From Aotearoamyces nothofagi (lineage: Eukaryota > Ascomycota > Leotiomycetes > Leotiales > Tympanidaceae), in contig JADDTR010000013.1 of assembly GCA_015345905.1 (NCBI GenBank), positions 1 to 64,000 on the forward strand: a stretch of DNA of 64,000 nucleotides, read 5' to 3'. The translations under genes and the position numbers were made by a program. The first letter of the stretch is position 1. The number at the start of each line of letters is the position of its first letter. Below, piece by piece: positions 20,612 to 31,098 of this stretch. The notes beneath the pieces were generated by a model. The model ran no database searches, was not told where the DNA came from, and saw only the letters and a program-made list of their open reading frames with translations.

Positions 20612-22242
20612 CGCAGCGCGCTTCCGTGGTCAACTCGAAATATCGATAGCGACAGAGCAGAGGAGGAGAATTGTGCGATATTGGCAGAGGGGGGCAGGAA
20701 TAGATAAGCAGACAGCACCGCCGTAAATCCTTCCTTGGCAGAACTGAGCTACTTGAGCGCGAAGCCACGATCGAACCCTGCACGGCGCGTCGCAAGGGTT
20801 ACTATTGTGAAGACAGGCCGCAGGACTTGGACATGACCAGCATCTCCAGGCTCGATTGATAGGCGTGACGTCGACGCAGGGACCAGAGCGGGGGACAGGG
20901 GGGGGGGGGACGGCCAAGAGGAGGCGATGCAGGCGACGATACGTGAAGCGGGAGAGAGCTGGTTATCGAGGAGATCGCTGGACACCTGGATACTTGGTCA
21001 ACGAGCGACAGAGGATCGCCAGCCACATCAATGGGCGAGCAACAAGGCTGCGACCGTCGGGCTGTGTTTGTCTGGCCTGGCACAGCGGGCAGCTGGAGCT
21101 CCGTGGTCGCTGCGGAGGGCAAGGGAGCAATCGTTCACCGCAAGGCGGGCGGGCCAGCGAAGAGGAAGACGAGACAGAGGATGGATATACAGTACGCGGA
21201 GGTGCAGAGACATAAAGATGCAGAGGGAGAGAGAGGGAGGGAGGGAGGGAGAGATAGTGTTGAGGATTCGAGGAGGAGGAGGCAGCAACAGCCGCTGGGG
21301 GTTACCGAGCCATTGTTGCTGGCCTCGCAACTTCCTCAGGTCAGTCAGTACCTCAGGTAACTAAGGTAACTAACTCAACTCTATTTACATCGTCATGAAG
21401 CTGCGGCCTGCGGCCTGCGACCTGCGACTTCCGGGGGCTGCTTAGGGCTAAACACAGGCTGCCACAGGCGGCGGCAGCCCACCGCGGCCCCTGTGGCCCG
21501 GGCGGTGTTGCTGGTTACTGGCTGCAGCGGCGGGAACGGGGGTGCCTCTTGCTGCTTCGGTCCTGTAGATGGGCCGGCCAGGCGGGCGACCTGCCTGTCG
21601 TGGCTTAGCCCGTGGCTCAGCCCGTGGCTTGGCCCGCCCGAACAAGGCTCAGGCATGCGCCATGACGCAGAGTGACGCCGTGCGCCGTCCGCCGTCCGCC
21701 GCTCGTCGCTGCCTGCTCGCTACAGTACTGTATACTCCACAGCGACAGAGGCATCGTCGGTCGCGCACGCTGACTTGGATTATCATCCTCATGTAATGCT
21801 GCTGCAGTGCCAGGAGGCATCTACTGTGCTGTGGCTGGTGCAGGGACAGCACAGCAGGTGGCCGTGACACTTCTTGCAAGTTCTGGCCTGTGGGCCCTGG
21901 GCTCTTCTTTGTTTACTCGCCCGTGTTTCATCATCTTTTGCGTCTATTCCATCCCCATCCCCACTCCCCAGCTCGCCTCAGCTCGCCCCAAGTCTTGGTC
22001 TGGTTGGTCAAGGCTTCGCTGTTCTTTCTTCTACCTTGGTTCTACCGTGCATGGCTGATCCGAGAGTACGCCCACTTTCCAATGCTCGGGCACGTGCAAC
22101 AAAATGTATCAAGAGGCCCGTCCACGCTATGCAAACAACCCCCTCACTCACTCCCATTACAAGCAATCTAATCCACCCACTCCCATTACACGCAATCTAA
22201 TCTCCATATCCGTTACTCCATGCTGATCATCCCCGTGTGCCA
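20612..22242. other. GC-rich low-complexity spacer
   Basis: Contains a run of 12 G at 20898-20909 and a GGGA-rich purine tract at 21226-21255. It also has short repeats CTGCGGCCTGCGGC.. at 21401-21428 and GCCCGTGGCTTAG-like 12-mers at 21603-21640. Many frames are open only because the GC content is high. The first few hundred bases upstream of 20611 should hold the thaumatin-like promoter. Confidence 0.5.
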
Positions 22243-23160
22243 TCACTTCTTGCCCGGCGCTTCCTCTTCATCGAAATCGCTGTCCGAGTTGCTCCCCGTA
22301 GCTCCCTCGTCCTCTTCTTCCTCCACGACAAAGTCGCCTTGGTTTTGTAGAACGTACTCTGCCTCCTGCAATATGTCGCGCAATTTGGTATTTCGTGGGT
22401 CAACGAGATCGGATGCCTTGAGCTTTGCCTTGTTGCGAATTCTGTAAATGCGAGATCAGTATTTCTTCCACCTAATCGCTTTGTAGCTCACAAAGCCGCA
22501 AGAGGTATCCGCGCGTAGACAAACCTAGGATCACTGCCAGCCTCCAACATCATCTCTATCAGAGTTGCTCCATACTCGCGATTCTCGACAGGTTGTTCAT
22601 TGACCCATCGGACAGCGCTGTGAAGAGGAGTATCTAGTTCTCTTTGATTGACAGGGTCGCATTCAAAGCCTTCCTGGTCGAGAAGAAAGTCAATTATCTC
22701 ATCTGGAACCAATACGTCAGCCGCCATATTCATACGTCTCGTCTTGGCCCCAGCGAAAACACCTCCGCAATCATCACGGCCTTCAATACTGAAGAGGAGC
22801 CTTACAGTTACCCCGACTAGCAGCTTCATGGTATGCATAATTGCCTAAAACGCTCTTCGATTCATTCAAAAGCGCTGCTGCTGCATCGGGTGTTGTGCAA
22901 CCTTCTATAATAGATGCGAGGAGTTCGACATTGTTTCTGCGACAAGCTTCGATGACGATTTCTGACGGTTTCGCACCCTATAAACATAATCAGCTTCAAA
23001 CTCACAACGTAGCGGAAGCGTAGATCTGCAAAGGGCGTTGTCATGGACAGCGGTGTCGAGAATCAACGAGGAAGATCATCAGGGTAATGCCCCGGAAGCT
23101 TATTATAGACCTTACCTCATGCTCCTGATCTTGCTCAGGGTGGCTTCTAATATCTGCCAT
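22243..23160 (-). CDS. Ankyrin repeat protein
   Basis: Four exons: 23160-23116, 22977-22812, 22702-22525 and 22441-22243. Introns of 138, 109 and 83 nt are all phase-correct; the product is 195 residues. After a short start (MADIRSHPEQDQEHE), IVIEACRRNNVELLASIIEG and HEAASRDEIIDFLLDQEG are ankyrin-type helical pairs. ELDTPLHSAVRWVNEQ carries the TPLHxA signature, and GATLIEMMLEAGSDPR with IRNKAKLKASDLVDPRN completes the last repeat. The tail is acidic (VVEEEEDEG and SDSDFDEEEAPGKK). Small ankyrin proteins of this form are widespread in fungi and similar in size to the yeast YGL242C type; the equivalence is my guess. It starts 397 bp from the oppositely directed Pol III subunit gene, suggesting a shared promoter. 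Confidence 0.8.
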
Positions 23161-23557
23161 TGTATCCACCAATAACTGCGATCAAAACCTCGAGATAGAA
23201 GCGCCAATGAGGTAGCGCGCAAGGTGAAGTCGAGATATGGGGTTCACGAGGATGCCGAAGATCGAAATTGAACAGATTCGTAAGCCGAGCCTTTGTCGAA
23301 GTTCAAGGACTCACGAAAATGTCCAAATGATGATCTCTCCCTCTTTAGAGCAGGTGAGTTGAAGACGTAATACTGGTTTGAAGCTGTAACAAATTCGCGG
23401 TCTGTGACAGCCGTTGGCGCTTGATGTAGCGTCGGTCCGGATAATCCTTCGTCGCCGGCGGGGAAGATTTTGGAGATTCCATGACTTAAAGTTTCTCAGC
23501 GGTTCCAACATTCTCAGCGTACAGACTCGAGTAAGCCTCTATCGCGCGACAACCAAG
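23161..23557. promoter_or_regulatory. Shared promoter, ankyrin gene / Pol III C11
   Basis: The 397 bp between two divergent start codons must hold both promoters. I see no clear TATA box. A GC-rich segment with CGTCGCCGGCGGGG lies around 23449-23462. Confidence 0.5.
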
Positions 23558-24034
23558 ATGCTGCTATGTGAGTTAGCCCACTACCTTTGGACTCTATCAA
23601 ATCAAACCCGGCCATGAGCTAACAGCTGCAGTCTGCCCTTCCTGCAGTAACGTCCTCACAGTATCCCAAGTCCCTAGCCTTCCCTCATCTCCCGATGACA
23701 ACGCCACCGCTGGTCAAAATCGTCTCGAATGCCTGACTTGTCCATACCAATATCTCCTCACCAAGCGATACTTTGAGCGGAAAACATTCCAACGGCCAGA
23801 ACGAGAAGACGTCTTTGGTGGCCCGGGCGCCTGGGACAATGCGCAGAAGGGTCAAGTCCAGTGTCCAAAGGAGGGATGCGATGGTGAAGAGGCGGCTTTC
23901 TTCCAGGTCCAGATTCGGAGTGCAGATGAGCCGATGACGAGCTTCTACAAGGTTAGTGATTAACAATAGACTAATGGGTTATATGCTTATTTTTGCAGTG
24001 CATGACTTGCCATAATCGGTGGAGAGAAAATTGA
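23558..24034 (+). CDS. rpc11: RNA polymerase III subunit C11
   Basis: Three exons: 23558-23567 (only 10 nt), 23632-23951 and 23999-24034. Phases close to 121 residues, close to the ~110 of yeast and human C11. The N-terminal zinc ribbon is MLLFCPSCSNVL with the second pair in LECLTCPY. The C-terminal TFIIS-like ribbon is VQCPKEGCDGE plus YKCMTCHNRWREN, and QIRSADEPMTSFYK carries the RSADEP signature whose Asp-Glu acts in RNA cleavage. C11 gives Pol III its intrinsic cleavage activity and helps termination and reinitiation. The match to the family is end to end, and the tiny first exon explains why a simple frame search would miss the start. Confidence 0.95.
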
Positions 24035-24211
24035 GTCGTTATTTCTGGAATTTAGGTGTTGGACGTTTGGATTCAGCGAGGAGTATAGGAAGAAGATGGG
24101 ATGGAATTTTGATAGACACAACCGGATCGCATCAGCGTCGACTCTATCTGGCGTTAATACCAATTGCATTTCTCTCGGCGTAGACATCTAATCATTTACA
24201 GCTTATGGCTG

Positions 24212-25578
24212 CTATCTAGCAAAATCTCCATCATTTCTCGTCCATCCATGAAGTGCTATCTGTCTGACCCCTACTTTCGTCTCAATCCTTCTCTCTAATA
24301 GCTGCGAGGTCTTAACCTGCTCATACGACTCTAAATTCAAAGCTTCCAATATGGCCGGAACGCTAGTAACGATGGCGACCTCTCGTGCTAATCTCCACAG
24401 GCTCTTCTTGCAAACCATGCTGGCTCCTTTTGGATCAAACTGCTTCCTTCCCTGAAGCACGCCTCCGATCAGGGTTTCTTCGCCAAATGGTGTCCATGCT
24501 GCAGCAAGATTACTGGGAACAACGCTCTCGGCTGGTCCAGCACTAGTTCTCCTCGAAAATTCAAATTCCACGTCTGTTGTGAGAATCTGGAACGGCTGGA
24601 ATCGATACCCTCCTTCCCAATTTTTATCCTTAACCGACGACATCCGACCGGAGTCGCTGAAAGCTCTCTCACATCCAACCTTGGAATGCTGTGAGCGTGG
24701 TAGGGTCAAAGAGCGTATGTAGACGTTCTTTGGGTGGATAAGGAGCGACGTTGTTGAAGAAAGTAGAGAGGTGCATTGCTTGAGGGATAGCTTATCAGAG
24801 CAGGATTTTGAAAGTGTTGGAGGAGCATCAGGCCTAGAAGGTTTCCGACGGACAATACCAAGTTGGGAAAAATATCCCCGTCCGTTGAGAGGTCCTTCAG
24901 CTACAAGCCCAGGATCCGCCGTTGCTCCCGAGGCCTCAGATGTCACCTCCCATGGAGTATCATCATCTTGAGCAGCGATCGTAAGCTCCATACTAGCATC
25001 ACCGCCTACAAGTTATAATCAATACACTATGCGAAGGCGGATCTCAAACTTACATGGAGCTTCTGAACAATACATATGAAAACTGACATCGTCTCTGACT
25101 GTAAACGGCTGGAAATCGGTGTCTGTAATCTCTGAACCCCTTCTTCGGCGTATATAATCGAAGGATTGCTTCTGTGAAAGTGCTAGGCTGTTGCATTCCT
25201 CAAGAAGAAATCTGTTAAAAGATCTTATAGCGACCATTTCAGCATGCCAATCATGCAGCACCATGCCACGTGCTCCAGGGATCTTGCTCTGGGGAAGACA
25301 CTTCATGCCTGTCCTAAATCAATTGTAAGTTGGTGTCCCCCTTGAGTGCATGTATCCATACCCAAGAGCTACACATTTCAGTCCATCTCTTCCTGTACGA
25401 GTTCCATCAGCCCATAAGCAAGCCGAGTAATCATAGGATATGCACCTTTAGCAACAATTCCGCTTAATGGAACCCATTCTCGAACACCACCACCTCGTAT
25501 TTGAGGCTTACGCTTTTGTGGTAATGCATTGAATTGTCGTTGGACCGCTTCGGCGATCGCATGACCTGTTATCTCCAT
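24212..25578 (-). CDS. tad1: tRNA-specific adenosine deaminase Tad1/ADAT1
   Basis: Four exons: 25578-25446, 25392-25362 (31 nt), 25313-25054 and 25005-24212. Three short introns (53, 48, 48 nt) give 405 residues. This is the ADAR/ADAT1 deaminase that converts A37 of tRNA-Ala to inosine. REWVPLSGIVAKGRDGLKC leads to the zinc site, with the His and catalytic Glu in VLHDWHAEMVAIRSFNRFLL. The Cys ligands are in CSEAPCGGDASMEL (split by intron 3) and LSKSCSDKLSLKQC. The canonical form is PCG-DAS; here an extra Gly gives PCGGDAS. The C-terminal half has the family's long variable region. It is convergent with the C11 gene, leaving a 177-bp spacer. Confidence 0.93.
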
Positions 25579-25842
25579 TTCATGGTGTTGTCCACGCGTC
25601 GATCAATCAGGTCTCGAAAGGCTGAAATGAAATGTAGCCGGGTTTTACTAGCGAGTGCCGTCATACAGTAGCCTCGTCGCGACTACTGAAATGTAAAGTA
25701 TCGAAAGGTTGGATGACAAGCGGCAACTACGATAGAAAAATTGGAACCATTTATAGTTGGCCGATCTCCCCTCCTTACCTGGCAGTATGAATCCATTAAG
25801 TACATCCATCTCTTATCATCGCAATCAATTGACGCATCAGCG

Positions 25843-27113
25843 ATGCTAATACCACAATTAGTCCCGAAGGCACGAAAGGTTTGTCTACCTTCCCCAAATG
25901 CGCCGGGACACCGCAACACCCATTGCTAACATTCAGATAGCCAAAGTTCGAATTACACCTTAAAGTTTGTCTGCCGCATCGTACCGTCATACTCCGATGC
26001 TGATATTCGCAGATCATTGACCTCAACAATGTTCCTCTTGTTTCCGGCACATCCTTCGTGAAATGGCACCTCCCACATTCCACGGCCCCAGAACATCGAG
26101 GCCGCACACAAAAGCTACCTATAAGGGAACATAAAGTGGTATGGGAGTACAAGAAAGAGCTGCCTGTGCGGCTAACAATGGACAAGACAAACATGCTGCA
26201 GGAGTGCCTCATCAGCTTCGAGGTGGTGCAGGATTATAGCTCGGGCGGCAGAGGAGAGAAGATCACACTAGGACATGTTAACTTGAACCTTTCGGAATAT
26301 GTTGAGATGCATGAGGAGGGCGAGGATGGCGTTACAAGACGGTACCTCATGCAGGACAGCAAGATCAATAGCACATTGAAGATTGGGATTAGCATGCATC
26401 AAATAGACGGCGATAGGAACTTCATCGCGCCACCACTAAAGACTGCGGCGGTCTTTGGAGGAATTACTGGCATAATGGTTTCCGAGCAGTCGGAGCAAGA
26501 TGATTTAGGCTGTGAGTCAGCGCTGGACCTAGAGACTGTCTATCACTAACAAGAAGCAGACCTTCCGGCCATTGGTCGATCTCGTGAAGCTGGTGAGCTG
26601 CAAGATATGTACCGGCATGCCCTTGCCGCATCTTGGGCAGCTCAAGCCGGCGAGCTTCCCGCAGATCAATGTATAGAGGATATATTCAGTGGCGGCGATG
26701 GATGGAAATCCAAAAACTCACAGGACAAAATCCCTAAACTACGGATGCATCGAATCCCGGGTGACCAGCACACGGACGACGAGGAATGTCCTCGGAATCA
26801 CCCTCACCACGCGCGAATTCCATCAGGAAGCAGCGTCAAGTCCAGATCGACTATCAATACTGTCAACACTACCCATAGCAAGAGTACTGCGACAGACTCG
26901 GCAAGTAAATACCCCAGAGACAGGGACCAGACGCGTGCCCGCAAGGGAGGCGTGCTCGACGAAGGAAACGCCGACAGCGTAGGTAATGGTTCATCCTCTG
27001 ATGATACTGTAACAGAACGTGGAAGACAAGGGTTCAAGCACGCCCAAGAGGTAGATGAGTTTGATATGAGGGAGGATCTGATGTCTTGGTCGTTGCCGAG
27101 TACGGCAGCGTGA
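25843..27113 (+). CDS. NT-C2 domain protein (EEIG1/EHBP1 N-terminal type)
   Basis: Four exons: 25843-25878, 25941-25964 (24 nt), 26013-26511 and 26560-27113. All phases close; 370 residues. The start MLIPQLVPKARKPKFELHLK joins IIDLNNVPLVSGTSFVKWHL. That, with HKVVWEYKKELPVRLTMDK, LISFEVVQDY and ITLGHVNLNLSEYVE, makes an NT-type C2 beta-sandwich over residues ~10-165. NSTLKIGISMHQIDGDRNF is its last strand region. The second half has DMYRHALAASWAAQAGELPADQCIEDIF, then a long Ser/Thr/His-rich disordered tail. NT-C2 domains in EEIG1 and EHBP1 contact membranes or membrane proteins in trafficking; the role of the fungal protein is not known. Confidence 0.88.
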
Positions 27114-27474
27114 TCTGGAGCCTTTCTGAAAGCTAGCGTTGGTGTTTGGTGTCCAGGACGGGGGCGCTGGGAAAATGTGATATATATACATGCATGTTAT
27201 AAGTTAAATATAATACACGGAAATGGAACCTGTAAGTGCCTGCCAGTGACGGGCAACAGCACTCCAACTGAATATACTGTCGCGACAGCAAGAAACAGAG
27301 AGTCGCAGCGGCCCCTACAGAGTCGCCCTTTCGGTGGTTTTCAGGGCTTCCAGGGTGCAACGCACGCTGCAACGTACGCCGAACCCGCCGGATGGCGCCT
27401 GGCGCAGCTACCGACCACCGACGCAGCCACGCCGAGCGACCGCCGGCACGCGGCACAGCCTCCCATCTGGCACC

Positions 27475-27544
27475 ATTTGGCACCGTTTGGCCCCGTTTGG
27501 CACTACTGGGCACTATCTGGCACAATTTGGTGCACGCACGCACT
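27475..27544. repeat. 10-bp tandem repeat, TTTGGCACCG type
   Basis: Seven degenerate units (ATCTGGCACC, ATTTGGCACC, GTTTGGCCCC, GTTTGGCACT, ACTGGGCACT, ATCTGGCACA, ATTTGGTGCA) stand in tandem with one turn of DNA per unit. Confidence 0.85.
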
Positions 27545-27646
27545 GCGCTACGGCACCCGCACTGCTCGTCGCGCCCTGTGGATAAGGCAGCGGGCAACGA
27601 GCTGACGTCCCCCTCGGTCCCCAAGTCGCAAGCTGAATAAAGCCGT

Positions 27647-27684
27647 CTTCTTCTTCTCCTCCTCCTCCTCCTCCTCCTCCTCCT
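27647..27684. repeat. TTC/TCC trinucleotide microsatellite
   Basis: Three TTC units followed by about nine TCC units, inside a probable promoter region. Confidence 0.9.
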
Positions 27685-28183
27685 TGATAAATCCCTTGCG
27701 GCCGCGTCGTGCAGTGCAAATTACGCTGCTTGGCGACTGCATCTCCCATGACTGTGGCCTTGTGTTGACCGTCGCCGAATTCGGTGCTGCATGAACAAAA
27801 GGGTTCCTGCGTCAAGGTCGCTGAGCTGAACAAAGGCAGCATCCAGCCAGCTGGCCCGTCCTGCAGCTGAGCTCGCCCGCCGCCGCAGTTCCTTCCTGGC
27901 CCTTCACTCCTCCACGCCGTCTTCTAATTTCTCCCTCACACTATCATTCTATCATCCTATCGTATTCATTCAGGCCCAGAGCAACCTGGCGACCCTTCTG
28001 CCTCTAACAGAACCGCTCTTCATTCCGCGGATTGTCCTCTAAATCCTTCCACTTCCGTTCGACAAGGCTCTCGGCTGACTGATACACGTACCTCTCCGGT
28101 CGGGATTTCAACAAACGCCATCGAGCTTGCGCTGGTCTACAAGCCCTTCGAATTCTTCTAGAGCCGCATCCGTTATTGACCCC

Positions 28184-30545
28184 ATGAACTCTATGAATGC
28201 ACGTCTAAAAGGTTTCGGCCTAGGATCAAAGCGCAAATCAACCGCAAACTCTACATTACCTCAAGAAGCGTCAGGCTCGTCGGCTCCAATCTCTGGCCGA
28301 CCGGGTCCTGGCTCTGCCACTTCCTCTGCAAACAGTATCCCAATGAACCATCCAGGTGGGCCGGGAAGGCCACCGAGCTATACCTCTGGCTATCCGCCTG
28401 GAGTTATTGGCCAGAACCGAACAACGAGTCCGCCGATGCCCCAAAGAAACTCTCGTACCCCGCCATCGCAGATGATGGGTGGTCCACCTCCGATCAATAC
28501 CTCCGCTGCTGGATATCCTCCTCAGCATCTACAACAAGGTCCTGGCGGCGGACCTCCTCCAGTACAAGCTGGAGGGCCACCGCAATACGGTGGAGCTCCA
28601 TACCCAGGACCGGGACAAGGTGGGATGGTTCCAGTACCATATGCAGCTCGAAGCAACGCGGTGGAGGTGGAAGGCGCTGGGAGAAGTAGATCACAACTGA
28701 TTGTCGGCATTGATTTTGTGAGTACTAGAGTATAGCTTCTACAGCCATAGCTGACATGTTTAGGGAACGACATTCTCGGGCGTGGCATTCGCATTTGTTT
28801 CAAACAATAACACAGAGGCAAAGGAGGACATTATTACGGAATGGCCAGGTGCAGGATCATACACGAAGCAGAAAGTTAGCATAATAAACCCGAGACTGAT
28901 ATGTTAACCTAGTGCTGATGTATTTAGATTCCAACCGTTCTCTACTATGATCAATACCAGAAAGTGGTTGGTTGGGGGCCTGACATCGCAGATGCTCTTG
29001 CCCCGACCGGCTACCCAAAGCCAGGAGTGCAAAAGGTTGAGTGGTTTAAACTTCAGCTTATGCTCTCTGGAAACACCTATATTGACCCCATAAACCTACC
29101 GCCGCTTCCTCCCGGAAAGTCAGAAATCGACGTTGCAGCGGACTACCTCTTCAAACTTCGTCAAGCGATGCGTAATCAACTCCAAAAGACCCTTGGAGAA
29201 GTTTTCAACCGTGAAGAGCGAAATATTCGATACTTCTTGACTGTACCCGCAATTTGGAACGATGCTGGAAAGGCTGCAACAAGAGCTGCTGCGATCCAGG
29301 CCGGTTTCCTGAGGGATGAGAACGACAACCGACTGACACTGATTACCGAACCAGAAGCCGCAGCAATGTTCTGTTCCAAAACCGGTCTCTTAAACCTGAA
29401 GATCCATGACGCTGTCCTTATCGTTGACTGTGGTGGTGGAACCGTTGATTTGATTGCTTATGAGGTTGAAGAGGAGTCTCCATTCACTGTCGCTGAGTGT
29501 ACCGCTGGTTCTGGCGACTCTTGTGGATCAACCGCCCTGAACAGAAATTTCAGCAATATTCTCCGAACAAAGATTCGTAAAATGAAGCTCCCAGAGGGTT
29601 CCAAGACTGCAGGCAGAGTCTACGCAAAGTGTATTATGGATTTCGAGAATAGAATTAAGGCGGATTTCCGAAACAATAACCAGAAATGGGCTGTTGATGT
29701 TGGCATTGAAGCCGAATTCCCGGAAGCCGGCATCGAAGAAGGTTATATGACCTTCACAAACGAGGAAATTTTACAATGTTTCGAGCCCGTGGTGAACAGG
29801 ATCCTGGAACTGGTACGAAATCAGATCATTGCAATTCAAGCCCAGAACCGGACTTTACAAAACGTCCTCGTTGTTGGTGGGTTTGGCGCTTCTGAGTATC
29901 TCTTCCAACAAATCAAACTTCACGTGCCACCTCAGTTCCAGGCCAAGGTTGTAAGACCTATGGATTCCGTGGCTGCTATTGTCAAGGGTGCTGTCACGGC
30001 AGGTATCTCTGAGCGAGTGGTCACCTCGCGAGTCGCCCGTAGACATTATCTCATGGCAACGTTACAACCGTTCAAGGAAGGACACCACCCGGAAGCTTAT
30101 CGTGTACCATCATTAGATGGTAAAGATAGGTGCAAGTTCACTCGTCAAATTTTTGTTCAGAAAGGCCAGAGAGTCAAGATCGGGGAGCCAGTAAAGGTCT
30201 CGTTCTTCAGACAGGTCGCCCCGGGTGCGACATTGATGTATGAGGATATCTTGTACGCATGTGACGATGATGTTTGTCCTGAATATACCAAGGATCCTCG
30301 TAAGCATGCGCTTGATTTAATATTTCCTCCGCTAACTATGGACAGGAGTCAAAGAAGTTGTAACTCTCACCTCCGATCTGTCAAGAAAGAACCTTGAAAA
30401 AGACTTTGAGCGTATGGATACCCCACAGGGCACTTTTTACCGTGTTTACTTCGATATCTACCTCACATTGGACGGTAGTGAGTTCAATGCTGAACTGGTG
30501 TGCCAAGGTGAGGTGATGGGTAGATGTACTAGTCGATTCCGGTAG
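28184..30545 (+). CDS. HSP70-like (HSP12A-type) ATPase with Pro/Gly-rich N-terminus
   Basis: Exons 28184-28717, 28764-28874, 28928-30299 and 30346-30545; introns of 46, 53 and 46 nt keep phase; 738 residues. Residues 1-165 are Pro/Gly/Ser-rich and disordered (PGGPGRPPSYTSGYPP, HLQQGPGGGPPPVQAGGPPQ). The actin-like ATPase begins at LIVGIDFGTTFSGVAF (phosphate-1). The phosphate-2 loop is LIVDCGGGTVDLIAYEV, and the adenosine motif is VLVVGGFGASEYL. The substrate-binding domain of classical HSP70 is replaced by a shorter C-terminal region (GTFYRVYFDIYLTLDGSEF). This is the divergent HSP12A-like group common in filamentous fungi. ATP binding is expected; chaperone activity is unproven. ATG 28193 is an alternative start nine bases downstream. 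Confidence 0.9.
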
Positions 30546-31098
30546 AAGGCCTGGCTGATGTGGAGCATAAATCGGGACCAATTGACATGAAGTGATGCAG
30601 ATAAACCTCTAGTGGCCAGCTGGAAGAAAAGAGATAGAGGAAGTAGAGGAGTTAAATGCTACGCATAGATTATGCGAAATTACTTCTTTTAAGCTGTTTA
30701 GCTGGATGACGGTGGGTCTCTTTTGGTCATAGGTCATCATATTATTGCAAAAATTCCGGAGGCAATACTTGAATAAGCCTGAAATGAAGAGCTTCCGTTA
30801 TCCATTAGCTCATGCTGTGTTTTATTTGTAGTGACTAAAAGGCCACGTTATTTGCCGTAAACCAAGAGTACATCGAGACGCCCCTTGCCACAGCGCCATT
30901 AAACATGGGGGTATCGTTCCTGCCATGCATAAACTCCATCCAAAATGCCACGTTTTGTGCAATTCCGTAAAACGCGGGTGATCGCATATGCCCACGCCTT
31001 CCATAAACTCCATCTTAAAGATGCCCCGCTTTTAGACTCCCGTACAATGCAAACTCTCCTAGATGCGATCGGAAATACCACAGTCCTATTGAACCGGT
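30546..31098. other. Intergenic with a degenerate direct repeat
   Basis: The words CATAAACTCCATCCAAAATGCC (from ~30926) and CATAAACTCCATCTTAAAGATG (from ~31002) mark a degenerate tandem pair. The rest is 3' flank of two convergent genes. Confidence 0.5.

Larger units (their letters stand above)
27114..28183. other. Spacer and probable HSP70-like promoter/leader
   Basis: Holds the 10-bp repeat block, the CTC microsatellite and pyrimidine-rich sequence (27890-28060) typical of fungal promoters and leaders. The open frames here come from repeats and GC content. An upstream in-frame extension of the HSP70-like gene lacks an ATG. Confidence 0.5.

Noticed and set aside
20630-22200. Many long frames on both strands
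   Set aside because: GC-rich low-complexity DNA keeps all frames open; compositions are Pro/Arg/Ala artefacts.
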